64,000 nucleotides of DNA from Gnetum montanum (GCA_015680685.1 MNCI01011771.1:169506-233505); one strand, 5' to 3'. Counted from the stretch's first letter, positions 22,825-34,899 are shown. The notes: generated by a model from the letters alone, not told the origin. Made by a program: numbers and translations.

Positions 22825-22915
22825 ACAGTCTATTGGGACCTTAAACTAGTATAGCAACAATCTGCTAGGATCTTAAACTAGCATAGCATGGTCTACCAAG
22901 ACCTTAAACTAGATT
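22825..22915 (+). repeat. Element 2 repeat cluster beyond antisense gene
   Basis: Three units: TTGGGACCTTAAACTAGTAT, then GATCTTAAACTAGCATAGC, then AAGACCTTAAACTAG, spaced about 35 bp apart. This is the same core as the other module-boundary clusters. Confidence 0.75.
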
Positions 22916-23395
22916 CATGGCATCTCCTCAACATGCATCTACACCGGTACACAACAAATGGGCATGCATAATGCTGACAAAGGGTGGGACATTGCAGTTC
23001 CAAAATGTAGTTTATAATGCCATGGAAACACCCTCTGGAACATATGCAATGCCATCGCTCTTGGCATCTTGTTGATCATCCAGAGATGTGGTATGAAATC
23101 ACGCTAACCCTCTAGACCTACTGCCACCATGGCTCATCACCCTAGCAATAGCTTCCTTGGTTAGCGCCTGTTGTTAGAGTTCTAGCAGTATTGTGGCCAA
23201 GCTACAATATTGTTAACCTCCATCCCCCATAAGCATCCGAGCTCAAGATATGTTCAACTATTGGTTAGACAATCTCACAGCTAAACTAAGAATGCTTACC
23301 TTTGGTGGGGATTCCTAAGAATCTGCACTCATAGCAAATCCCAGCTCCATCGATGCCAGCTCCTTCACATTGATGCTACCAAGGCCACTGCTAGC
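22916..23395. other. Element 2 non-coding stretch before element 3 insertion
   Basis: I recognise no coding sequence. It sits between the repeat cluster and the insertion point of element 3. RT, which begins about 100 bp after this cluster in element 3, is absent. Confidence 0.5.
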
Positions 23396-23400
23396 CTTCC
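23396..23400 (+). repeat. Element 3 target site duplication, left
   Basis: CTTCC directly before the LTR start at 23401, repeated directly after the right LTR at 41740-41744. Five bp is the usual length for Ty3/gypsy elements. Confidence 0.85.
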
Positions 23401-24960
23401 TAAAACACCACCAAAATTTGGACCTAACACTTTTGGACAAGAATCGAGCTAAGTCATGGTGCTTCCTAGCATGACTGAAATCCGCGAGCTTCACAAAAAG
23501 CACCAAACAGAGTCGAATCAAGCAAGTAAAAGTTCCCCAAGATTCATTGGGGACTACATCAACATTTGGCAACAAGAACTACAAATTTCAAACTCAAAAC
23601 ACTTAGCTCTGACTAAGTATACTTCATGCACATAGGCCTGCATGCCCAACATGTAGCTCAGCATGCAACAAGTTTTGGGCCCCAAAACTAAGCCAAAACA
23701 TGCCAAAATTGAGCATCTTGAACCTATAGGACCTTCCCCAAGGTCCCCAGTAGCTCTCAGGCTACTGAAAATCAAGTTTTGGGTACCAAATGATGGGTTT
23801 TCATTCCTTCATGCTAGCGTGCACACCTAGCATGCATCTCAACATGCATGCCCAGCGTGCACCATCAAGGATCTCTCAAAACAGACACTCTAAAACAAGA
23901 TCTCCACCTACAATTGACTCTTAGAAGAAAGGCAATTGTCAAGCATCATCCTAGGCCTCCAAAATGAAGATTCATATTGTAATCATGCACTTCCATGACC
24001 TATACGCTGAGCATACATACTCTACACGCCTAGCATGTATTACTAGCATGTAGCACAATGTACGTCACTTGGAGCCTTCCAAAACCATGTCAGATCAAGT
24101 TCAAATGAGCTGACAATCCACAGGCAACATTCTCATGATACCAGAGATCAAATCCAAGGGCCAAGTTCAAGATTTTCTATTGTAACAATAGTGTTCATTT
24201 GTAAAGTTCAATTCTTTTGTGTTGGTCAAGTCTGTACGTTGGGTTCACATGCCCAATGTGTACACACTGGCATGTAGCACACTGTATAGTTGTAATATTC
24301 TTTGCACTCAGGAAACACAGCCACATGTCAACCGACCTAAAATTTTCTCACCAACGGCCACTCATACAACTCCAAATCTGAGTTTCACGCCCTAAAACCT
24401 ATAAAAACCCCAATTTTCTACTGAGAAAAGGAGGAGATAAAAAAATAACAATCACATTAAGAGACGATTGGAGAACACCAACCTAGTATGCTGGACTTTT
24501 ACCCTACATGTTGATCATACAACCTTCATGCTATGCCTGTAATCAAACCAGCATACCATCATCTCTTTGCATCCACCGGGGCTCTTCGTCTACCTTGTGT
24601 TAGATCCACAACTGCATTCAGATTGGTGCACTATAATCTCCATTTTGTAATAAAGTTGCTTCAATTCTGGTCAATATTTGTTATAGTTTTCATTCATTCT
24701 TATTTACCTCTTTGTTTACATTCCTACACATTTATGTTCTAGTTTACATTTGTTATGTTGTTTACACATAACCCAACGTATTGCACATTGGCATACATTT
24801 GGGGTAATCCTTGTCTGATCCACATACAGACCGCCCAAGGTACTCTACCTTTGTTAGTTTTAGCTTGCCCTCAAGCAAAGGTAGAGTCTTATATGCCTAT
24901 TTGTAGATCTCTTGATGTTTTTTTCATTCCATCCTTACATCAACAATTTTAGATAGTATA
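23401..24960 (+). repeat. Element 3 5' LTR
   Basis: Begins TAAAACACC (ancestral TG as in the right copy) and ends AGATAGTATA, where the right copy ends CAGTACA. TATAAAAA at 24400 marks the probable core promoter. U3 carries many copies of words like CAGCGTGCA and GCATGC(A/C)C (23620-24300). The segment after TATA contains the TAAAGTT..TTCAATTCTGGTC stretch, also in the right LTR. Confidence 0.9.
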
Positions 24961-24965
24961 TAAAA

Positions 24966-24982
24966 TGGCACTAGAGGGAGGG
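24966..24982 (+). promoter_or_regulatory. Element 3 primer binding site
   Basis: TGGCACTAGAGGGAGGG, five bases after the LTR end, almost identical to the element 1 site. It is the start point for minus-strand cDNA synthesis from a tRNA primer. Confidence 0.8.
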
Positions 24983-25302
24983 CCTCTCGTTGCTTAAATC
25001 TACTCTAATCCACCGTAGATCTCTTTAGATCCACTAGTCCATCTCATAGATCCACTCCCTATGTTCCTAGATCTATAGTCAATTTTCTCATATTTACACT
25101 CTATCAACATAGATCTGATTTTGAACCTTTCATATATGTGCTCTGTTCAACCATATCTACCGCAATCTCAACATGTATACACTGCCTAGCCCATCTGCAC
25201 GCTAACCACTCTAGCTGTACGCTACCTATTCATCCTATACGCGGATCGTTGAAGCGTATACATCGGGGATTCAGTCCATATGTTGTGGATCTAGGATGCA
25301 CA

Positions 25303-25503
25303 CTGCTAGATTCAGTCCATATGCTATGGATCCAGGCTGCACGCTGCCAAACTTAGGTGTATGCTATGGATCCAAGCTGCACATTACCAGACTTAGGTGT
25401 ACACTGTGGATCTAAGCTGCATGCTACTAGACTTAGGTGTACACTATGGATCCAAGTTGCATGCTGCCAGAATTAGTTGTATGCTATGTAGACAAGCCTG
25501 CAT
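25303..25503 (+). repeat. Element 3 leader tandem repeat, period about 42 bp
   Basis: About five units, each with TATGGATC(C/T)AAGCTGCA and (A/G)CTTAGGTGTA. The words resemble the GCACGCTG motifs of the LTR. Non-coding, between PBS and gag. Confidence 0.75.
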
Positions 25504-25613
25504 GCTAAGGGTGTATGCTAACAAGTATACCCATTTCATACTTGGCCAAATTCTCACCTGTACACGTTGACACTGTCTCCCATCTACCTTGTTACACTTA
25601 TAACCTTTTCATC

Positions 25614-28600
25614 ATGAATACTGCCAATACCAATGTTTCAACCAAGTCCACTTCAAATATCATTGGCCCCACGGAAATGCCAATACCCATCATGCAACCC
25701 ATAGGGGCCCATGATGAGGTCAACCCCCGAGGGGAACCTCGCCAATCTCTCAGACTGCAAGGGAATAATCCATCATTTAATGTCATAACACAAGAATAGT
25801 ATAATTTTATATCTGTAAAGATCCAAGCTGGTTTGGCAGTAGATCAAACTAAACTGATTCATAAGGAAGGACATGAGTTCATCCCCTCCCCATATGACAT
25901 CATCCCTCTTCTAGAGCACTACTCTGAGTTCATCTCACAACTCCTCTTGGTAAGGAGTTAGTCTCTAGACCAGTCCATGGCAAATCCTCAACTAGAAGAG
26001 GAGGATGACTTTGTGGCTTAGTCCAAACACAAGGATTCGTACCATACTCTTAGTCTGCATACCTACACAAACCCATTATTTCACCCTTTCATAGGGGAGA
26101 CTATGTCCCTCCAATCATTTAAGATCACTCAAGCACATGTGTTTCAACAGGAAGCATCCACTCTTGTTCCCACTCTCCCTGTGACCGATGCTCAATTCAA
26201 TATACCCATCCCTACTATTCCTCCCATCACCATGTTGTTCCCTCTCTTACAAGTGCAACCCCAACAACACCCCACTCAAACTAATGTAGGAGTGACCTTC
26301 CCACCCCAAGTGATTGGGATGCTATCTGTGATACTTGCTTCTACATCCACTCACTATATACCACGAATAAAAACCCAAGGGACATCCTTCACCACTTCAA
26401 CTTAACAAGTTCAGGGTGTTCCCTCACAAATCATAACTGGACAGTGGGCCACAACTGGCATGCAGCTGCATCAACCCCCTCATTACAACATACCACCTCT
26501 TACAATTCCACCCATGAACATCCCTCAAGTACAACAACAACAATAACAGCAACCTACCTCTTATGGTATGCCACCTCTAGTGGCACCCACCATAAGTATT
26601 CCACAAATGTAACTTCTAACCACTTAGCTTTCTTCTTTCCCTCCCACTATACAATAATCTAACTTGCATACTACACAACATGACCAACCTTCCCCTTCAC
26701 CTAATGCCCAAGACTAGGCTGAAGCTAAGAAGATGATGCAAGAACTCACTAATGAGGTAAAACACCTCAAAATGGCCAACAATGAAGAGCTTAAAGTATT
26801 ATAATTTTACCAAGATGATCCTATTAGCACTTTGGTACCACCATTGACACTGCCCAAAGGAGTTTCTTTGCCTCAACTAACCAAATACAACGGGGAAGGA
26901 GACCCCAATGCCCATCTGGTCATGTTTAGACTAAAATGTTTATTGATTCAGGCATGGCCCCATGCAATCTTACGTGTTTTCGCCATGTCCCTCACTGGCA
27001 GAGCATTAGATTGGTACCGAGCATTACCTCATAACTTTGTATCCTCTTTGGAGGATCTCTTACATCAGTTCGTTACTAAGTTTAAATACAACCTAAAACC
27101 TGAAGCAACCTTGGATAGTTTGATACATGTCAAATAAGCACTGCTTGAACTTATACAAAAATTTATTTAGAGATGGAGTGTTGCACTAAACAAACTTCAT
27201 GAACTAATCCCCGTAACATACTTACTCACCATCCTAAAGGGAGCTATAAATGATTTCATGAAATCTAAACTATACTATTTAAATGTGTGCACTCTAAGCC
27301 AAGCTTTCATGCAAATAAAGAACATAGAAGAGGCAGTCCAAAATAGCCATGATCCTACTTACGTAGCCTTTAAAAATTAACACACAAAAAAGACAAAGAA
27401 AAGGCTAAGGCAACAGTAGCATCAGTAGCAGAAACTCAACAAACAAGTACGAGACAAAAAGGTAAACCACCTACTGCCCCTACTAGCTATACTAGACCTA
27501 CTCCTACTACTACACCTGGACCATCCACATCACAAAATGCTACACTAGGTCATGCAAGAAAATTTGAGAGGAGATACCCCTCTCAATACAAACCATTGCC
27601 TATGAAACCTTCACAATTATTTGACCAACTCTTGAAGGTTGGGCTAATGAAACATAAACAATTATCCCCCATGGCAATTCAAAGACATAATCGATTTTGT
27701 GAATTGGTTGAGAACCCAAGCTTGGCAACATTGGATGAGCCCCTAGTTCCAAGAGGCTTTAGACTAGACCGATTTTGTGAGTACCACCAATGTAATGGGC
27801 ATGGCACCGACTATTGTTTCACCTTGAAACAAGACATTCAACGAATGATTGATGGAGGTGAGATCACTTTTGATGAGGCTAACCCGGTCAAAAAACAAAA
27901 CCAGTCCATGGGAATATATAAAGATCCCATAAACACTAAAGAAGTGCCATACACAATTAACACCATCTACACAGATGATAACTATGAAACACCAAAGAAC
28001 CCCTTTGTAGTTTATGTTCCCCCTACTGCACTAACATCGCCTCAACCTTCATATCCCCCATACGATCCTCCTACCTTGCAAAAATCATTAGTCATCTGAG
28101 TACCTCCCACGGTGGCAACAACACAAGCATCACCCCAAACCAAACCATTGGTTGTTCGTGTGCCCTCTACTAGTACAATTGCTAGTATGACACCATCAAA
28201 CCGGCCCACTCCCTTTGTGGTTTGGGTGCCACTAGTAGATGTTATGACAGAGGTACCAACTACAAATTTCCCAACCCCGTTTGTGGTCGAGGTGCCTAGG
28301 CAGTCTGATGTCCAAGCTCGTATGCCTCAAACACAACCCCATCCCACCCCATTCGTCATTCGAGTCCTAAAACAACCCCATATTTCAACCCCAAATGTTC
28401 CCACACAACCCACACGAGAACGCCTGGGAGATAAGCTCACCAAGGAACATTTGGAGAAGGACCGTTTGGTGAAGGAACATCAATGCCTTGCACTGGGGCC
28501 CCCAAAACCATCTTCGTTAAGCAAAATACCTATGGCTCCTTCTAAAAATGAGCCAAGCATGAGTTATAAAGAGGAAAAATCAAGAATGCAACACATTTCA

Positions 28601-28672
28601 AACCAAACAATCACAAAAAATAACATGAAAGTTACGCCATGCGAGATACAATTGTTAGGTCCAATAGATTAA
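25614..28672 (+). pseudogene. Element 3 Gag
   Basis: Structural protein. The ATG at 25614 opens NTANTNVSTKST. A Pro/Gln/Thr-rich N-terminal region with a few stops follows to about 26650, then EAKKMMQELTNEVKHLK. The gag domain (26850-27340) reads SLPQLTKYNGEGDPNAHL, FAMSLTGRALDWYRALP, LLHQFVTKFKYNLKPE and FMKSKLYYLNVCTLSQAF. After a low-complexity part with a frame change, 27596-28099 is open and holds the knuckle CEYHQCNGHGTDYC. Five PFVVxVP-type motifs run from 27995 to 28370, then a Lys/Glu-rich segment. It ends at the TAA near 28670, immediately before the protease frame. It is the best-preserved Gag here. Confidence 0.85.
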
Positions 28673-29724
28673 GTGGCTTTGGAGAAGAATATACCCAATG
28701 GTAAAGACTTAGCTAATGCCCTAACACAAGTTACGCAAGCCCTTAAACAAAAGAATACATCATTAAGCTTGTACGACCTCATATTGGCTTCAACAATTCA
28801 TCACGAAGCCTTAGTACACATGTTAACATCGATCCCAGTTAGCGAAAACCTACCCACAAATGAACCTTCTATACATGCAGTAATGTCTACATGACAAGGA
28901 TCCAAACCTAAATCATTAGCCTTTCACCCCAAAAACATTAAGATTGATGAGAAAACGAGAGACGTCACCCACGAACCCATGTTTATAACCATACAAGTTA
29001 ATCAATTCAAAATACGTTGAGTACATGTAGATGGTAGAGTAGCCACAAACGTAGTGCCTTATCCCATCATTGAACAGTTAGGCCTTATAGATTTAATTAA
29101 ATCAACATCTAAGACATTCCTAAAGTCATTTAATGGGTCACGAGTAATGGTTAAAGGTACATTGACCTTGGATTTCATAGCAGGGGATCGATTCCCCACA
29201 TCCGCAGACTTCGTAGTTATTGTTGAGATGCTTGATTTTAACCTAATTCTAGGATGACCCTGGTTAGTCCAGCTAAAAGCGGTGTCTTTCCCCATTCATC
29301 AAGAGATTCACTTACCCTATGAAGGGGGTGAAATCATTATCCATGAGGATACTACTACATCCACCATCTCATCTCACACGGAAGCAAATCAAGACTCCGA
29401 AGTTAAATTTGAGGAGCCTGAACAAGAGGACACCCCACATGAGCATAAGCTTAACAAAATTTTCAAAAAACCCATACCGAAGAAAATAAACGAAACCCAA
29501 AGTGATGAAAAACACATAAATTGAGGTCCCTCAAAAACCAAGGAAGCACCACCTAACCCAGAAACATCCGAGCATACTGACTCAGGGCTTACTCTGCCAG
29601 ACGTCTCCTGGTCGAAGCTACCATTCAATGTAATTAGCGAAGGAGATGTCGAGTATTGGATCATACCCATTAAACCCACTCCTAACATAAAAATGAGAAA
29701 AATCAAAAATTTATTAAACAATTA
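28673..29724 (+). pseudogene. Element 3 aspartic protease and acidic linker
   Basis: Begins VALEKNIPNGKDLANAL, LYDLILASTIHHEALVHM, then FITIQVNQFKI and the active-site region VHVDGRVATNVVPYPI, where D-G-R replaces D(S/T)G. It continues FLKSFNGSRVMVKGTL, AGDRFPTSADFVV and FNLILG, followed by a stop (tga) where elements 1 and 2 have Arg, then IHQEIHLPYEGGEI. An acidic segment (DSEVKFEEPEQED) extends to about 29720. The frame stops there; RT only begins 5.7 kb downstream, beyond the antisense gene. Confidence 0.85.
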
Positions 29725-29744
29725 ATAAACTACACAGTCCTCAA

Positions 29745-30060
29745 TGACGTTAAACTACAATCATTTGAAATGACGTTAAAGTACCACTCATCCAAAATGA
29801 TGTTAAAGTACCACTTGTCCGAAATGATGCTAAACTACATACATCTGAAATGAAATTAAACTATCTCATTTCCACAATGGCATAAAACTAGCCACAGTCA
29901 GAAATGGCCAGTTTACATCAAAACCCATCCTATTAGTTGATATCCCTCTGGTTGAATGGTGGCCCGAAATGGCCTTAAACTAGAATGGTCATGTCGTAGT
30001 CTATCATGACTTTAAACTGACACGCATGTACGTATGGCCCGAAATGGCCTTAAACTAGAG
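29745..30060 (+). repeat. Element 3 repeat cluster, protease side of antisense gene
   Basis: Eight or more units of about 30-45 bp: an earlier subtype GAAATGACGTTAAA(C/G)TAC and a later subtype CCCGAAATGGCCTTAAACTA. The cluster begins about 20 bp after the protease frame ends. Confidence 0.85.
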
Positions 30061-30467
30061 CAAGTTTACTTTCATTTGTCTCAAAATTTTAAATCCTTAG
30101 CTTACATTCTATGATTACATCTTTGCAGTACAAGTTACACTTTCCTTTATGTTTACTATGGCACAGTTATCGTTTAGGTTACATTTGCACTTTATTTCAT
30201 GTTTACACTTAAACAACAAAACAACCAAAAATATTTTCGTCCCATGTCCCTGCATTATTTTCTTCTCAACATTCAAACAACTCTAAAAAAGAAACAACAA
30301 CAAAAAAATAAAACTAGAATTTGAAAATAACAAAAAATATATAAATATGTAAATAGACGATTGCAAGAGTTAACCAAGTTTACGCATCTGTTCATACACA
30401 ACCCAAAACAAAAAATTCTATTTACAACCCACAGAAAAATAACTAATGACAACGCCAAATTTAAAGA
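30061..30467. other. Element 3 AT-rich non-coding stretch
   Basis: Runs of A and T with no recognised coding sequence. It lies 3' of the antisense gene's stop codon and may serve as its 3' UTR on the minus strand. Confidence 0.5.
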
Positions 30468-33400
30468 CTAAACATTAGGATCAAGAGGGGTTTTCCCCTT
30501 AAAATCTCCCACATCATGAGTTTCCCCTCCACTGGGGCCACCTTCATGGCCATCATCACCGCCATGACTCTGTAGAAAAGTAAAAGAAAATCTCACCTAC
30601 AGAAATCTCCCCAGAAGTTGTAGTGATTACTCTCTTAGGAGATTCCATATGTACCACCATGTTCCTAGCAAAGGCATCAAATGAAGACCGTAACCCTAAA
30701 TCCTCTACAAACATCTCTAGTTTATGCTTCTCTATGGATGTCTCCTTTAATGATTTCTTATAATGGTACTTATGATTCTTTTCATCTTGGTTCCATTTCC
30801 ACACCTTATACGTGAAAGCTTTCCAATCCTAACATTTGAGATTTAGCAAATCAATTTGTGCCTTTCACTCTGCTAGCTCCCGAGTCTTAGTTACTTGGCG
30901 ATTCAATAAATTCCAATATCTGGTATAACTAACCTCAGAGGTTCACCAAGAATGATCACCCATCAACTTAGCAGAGGCAAACTCATAGCGTGACTTAAAG
31001 TCATCTCATTCTACTAATAGTTTTGCAATGTCTTTTTCCCCTGCCTAAATTCACAACCATAGCTTTTCAATGGAATGCTTGCAGGTCCAAAGAGACTTAG
31101 CATTTTGCACAACACATTTTGCCACCTCATCATAAATCTATCTTGGCACTTGCTCAATTTTTGATGGTAGTTCAGGAAGACTATCAATACGGGTGGCCTC
31201 AAATGGATCCCACATCAATTTAGCACCTATCAATATAAGGAGAATATACATTAGACATGGGACAGTAAAAACAGATGCGAAAATAGAAAGACTCAAAATG
31301 CTATATGTACCTATTTCACGATGAGCTTGTTAGATGCAGTCAACTACCTCATCGACAATACCAAGGACAAAATCCATTTTACTTGGCATTTTGATCCAAG
31401 TAAAGGGATCATTTCAAGAAGATGGACCAACTCCAGTGGTTGTTTCCATTGGACTCTTCATCATAGGTATTTTCGAACAAACATTAGGAGTTGTACTAGT
31501 TTAAACATCTGCACATTGTAGCAGTAAAACAAACATAAAATCAAAACTCTAAATAATGGAAATGAAAAAGTTCAAAAAAATCAAATAAGCATAATAGGAA
31601 AAACATACTGAAATCCATTCCTTCTTCTGGATTTGGAGGATTGTCAAGGCTTAACCTTCCTTCAAAGAAATCATCGAATATCTCGTCCACTTCATCTTGA
31701 TCGCCAGCATGATCTTTTTCTATGGTGTCTTCCACCTGTTCTTTCATTTCTTCCCTCAGAGGGATAGGGACTTCCATCTCATCATTACCCACTTCATTCT
31801 CCCCACCTTGGTTGGAGGGGACCTCTTCCTCCTCTATGATCAGTGCTAACCCCTCTCTCCTTACTTCAGGAGTTGACTCTGATGACATTCATAGGATCAA
31901 CATCACATAAATGACCAAAATAATAATAATAATGATAATAAAACAAGGATAAATAAATGAATCATACTTGCTTACCACATGTAGACATCTTAAACCGTAT
32001 GCATTTCACCTTTGGTTCATCTACAGTTGGAGCAACCTCTCTAGAGCGCTTAGGACTTTGGACTTTAGATTTTTCCTTCCCGATTGTCTCCTTGATTACT
32101 TGATCAGCTCTCCTAATAGTATAGGGCACACCACCTAGCTCTAACCCTACGCTATCATGAGTATGGATTGAATGAGCAGATGATCCCCTCATGGTAACAG
32201 AGACCGATTCATCAATCCCTTCAAGAGCATCTTGAGATTTAGTCACTTCAAACAAGTGGCGAATCCATGGGGGAGATAGTTGGCCACGATCCCTTAACAC
32301 ATACTTGTTACCCATGCAAACTACTAGAAATTTAGCTAGTCGGCGCAGGTAACCAGTGAAGAATGAAAAGGCAAAATGGGACTATGCCTCAATGTTTGAA
32401 CACAATCTCACTACCTCTCCATGGAAACCTGAAAGTAAAAACTGAGCCCAATTATAACGCACCCCAGTCTCCAGAATCGTGCACATGATACGCATAAATT
32501 CTACCACAAAATTCTTCACTTGGGATAGGGATTTAGGAAACACTCATGCTTTGAACAGTGGATACAGCTCATTTACTTCAGTTATTTTCGATCTTCCTTG
32601 CATAGGGAATTCCTTAGCACCTTTAAGCACACCCAGCTAGTCCTCCAGCTCATGAACAACATGGACCTCTTTTTGTGCTCTATCTAAAGTCACTCTAGCC
32701 CCATCTATCAGTACACCAAATAGGTCTGAAAAGAATTCTGTCGATAGATGGAAAGCTACTTTAATTCCCTTGACACGAATGCTATAGTAAGTAACAACTT
32801 CATTGAAACAATCAATGATCGCAATCATCTCGGTCATGGAGATGTTAGGACTTAAAGTACTAAACAACTCCATGAGGCCAGCATCACTCAAGCAACCAAT
32901 AATATGCAGTGGTGCCTCATCATGCAACCACCATTGTGCATCGTTGATATCCCCAAATTTCATGGACAAAGTGCCCTTAGTCTGGCCAGTTATTATGGTG
33001 ACTCCACCAGGGGTGACATCTGTACTTGTAGGGTAAAATCATGGAATCAATACAACCAATGAGGTAGCAAAACAAACAAACATGAAGCATCAAAAACACT
33101 ATTACTTACCATTAGACAATGGATTAAGATCATTAGAAGTCAAATCGGCATCGCACGAGAAAATTGGCCGATTACGGGACCAATCCCCATGTAGCCACCC
33201 CTAAGCCTCACATTGTGCAAAAGCCTTGGAGTATCGTTTGTGAAAATGGACAATTTCATCCTTAGTCTAGGCTAACATGACACCATGGAGAGTAGGACCT
33301 TCCATGAAAGCCTATAAGGTGGTATGAGCCAATGCAAGTCCATCATCACCTATGCATACTCCTTCCTTATCAAATCGAGGCCTGCAAAGAAACGATGGTC

Positions 33401-33905
33401 AAAACATGAACAACCACTAAGCATTAAAGAAAAAATGATAAATTAAACAACCTTACCTTTCTACCCTATACACTGTCCTAGGAGGATTCTAGAACAACGT
33501 GTGTGCATGAGAGGCTAGGAATAAGGTTCTATTGATGTTGTGAGGGCTACATGATAATAGGTCTCATACACATGTCAATGGATGGGTGGATCTGGGCCCT
33601 CTAGAGGGACCATCCCCAACCGTGGATAATCCCTCATCGACATCGACCATGAAGGCACTATGCCATTTGAGGATCCCGGTAACATAGTCTCAAGGATGCT
33701 CCATGCTAATTGTTCACTTAGGTGAGACCATATTACCACACTGAATCCTTGTAAGATGAAGGCAAGGAATTCGCTAACACCTGTTCTGAACCATACCCCA
33801 TTTCGATTGATAGTCATATTAGGTACTAGTTCATCAGAATCAATAGGGCCAAACCACGCCAGAACTCCAACAAGTTCCACCACTAGGAGGAAAGGTTTAT
33901 CACAT
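30468..33905 (-). pseudogene. Element 3 antisense spliced gene
   Basis: Exons on the minus strand: 33905-33457, 33381-33110, 33019-31976, 31878-31609, 31508-31311, 31226-30597, 30569-30468 (stop TAG). All junctions are GT/AG; the last intron is only 27 bp, too short to splice, so it is probably deleted or read through. Exons 2-3 (element 1 numbering) give KPFLLVVELVGVL, FLAFILQGFSVVIWSHL and NPPRTVY (HAD-like, Glu at nucleophile). Exon 4 gives DAGLMELFSTLSPN and EFFSDLFGVLIDGARV and ends with basic PKRSREVAP. Exon 5 is acidic (LIIEEEEVPSNQGGENEV). Exon 7 has YDEVAKCV and SLWTCKHS. The tail is SHGGDDGHEGG. About half of the residues differ from elements 1 and 2, yet the intron positions are the same. 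Exon 1 was not identified. Confidence 0.75.
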
Positions 33906-33989
33906 CTGCACGCATTCAAAAACTAGGGTAAATAAGCTACATAAGACAATATAGGTTTTATGCTGAGGCCAGCACTTGAAAACATTTGC

Positions 33990-34110
33990 AGGGTTCATGC
34001 TCGGCGTACAGACCCTGCACGTTGGGAACGTGGGTGTACAGACCCTGCAAGCTGAGAACGTGAGCATGTAGACCCTACACGCTGGCCATTTTAACCCCCC
34101 TCCTACATGC
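33990..34110 (-). repeat. Short tandem repeats upstream of the element 3 antisense gene
   Basis: Three units with GTACAGACCCTGCA(C/A)G and GAACGTG, period about 40 bp. The words (CACGTT, GCTGAG) recur at 34450-34830. Confidence 0.6.
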
Positions 34111-34589
34111 TGAGCATGTCACTAGATTCCCACACACAAAACTGGTCGTACGCCGAGCAAAAGAGATGAAGATTGCCACTGGCCTGCATGATAATATCTA
34201 TGTAGAAGAAATAGGCTAGGCCTCGCACAAATTCTAAGTGCCAAAATTTGAAAAACCCAAACACAATCAACGAAAATAGCAAACGAAAACAAAAATGTAG
34301 ACAAGGAACCAGGGTCTACTGGTGCATCGATCCAGACCATGAGGTGATCATGGGCTTGGGCAGGCACCGGAGCATTGCCTCACTCTCCTCAACAAAGGTC
34401 AAGCTAGGCTCCTTCCTTCCTTGGTCTCTCACTTGCTTTCCCTTGTCCATCCCGTCATACTGCATTCACACTGGGGTTTCTAGGAGTGTTCACGTTGGGC
34501 TTTGCAGAGCGTTCGCACTGAGGGCTTCTCCAAGTTGCACGTTGAACGCTCTAACTTGACGCATCGCGCTACGATCTTTTCCCCCCTTT

Positions 34590-34710
34590 GCTACCTCCTT
34601 CACACCAAATCTTTGCCTTTCCCTACTCCTACCATCGGATCTTCACCTTTCCATGCCCCTACCACCAGATCTTCACCTTTCCCTACCCCTGCCACCAGAT
34701 CTTCGGCTCC
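34590..34710. repeat. 33-bp tandem repeat
   Basis: About four copies of a unit containing CCAGATCTTCACCTTTCC and CTACCCCTACCA. Open on both strands because the period is a multiple of three (plus strand FPTPxxRSSP-like; minus strand GEDLVVG-like). It may be part of an upstream exon of the antisense gene, but no counterpart in element 1 supports this. Confidence 0.6.
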
Positions 34711-34899
34711 TCGTCACATTAAATCTCTGCTTAGGTTCATGCTGAGAGGTTCACACTTCCTAGAGGTTCACACTTCCCAGAGGTTCATGCTGAGAGGCTC
34801 ACGCTTCACTTACACTCACACTGGGAAGTTCATGTTGTTCTCTTTGTTTATGGCTCAACTTTGGATTTACGCAAGCTACGGTGAGTTTTTAAGTTAGTT

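Larger units (their letters stand above)
15053..23395 (+). mobile_element. Element 2, left part: same family, 5' end cut by element 1
   Basis: Plus-strand element containing gag (starting mid-gene at 15053), protease, a repeat cluster, the antisense gene and a second repeat cluster. It is truncated on the left by insertion of element 1 and on the right by element 3 at 23396-23400. The first bases (AACTTCAAGTTTGCC) align with the interior of the N-terminal gag of element 1 near 12470. No RT, RNase H or integrase is found here or in the right part (41745-44378), so pol was lost. Elements 1 and 2 are similar enough to align over most of gag, protease and the antisense gene. Confidence 0.8.
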
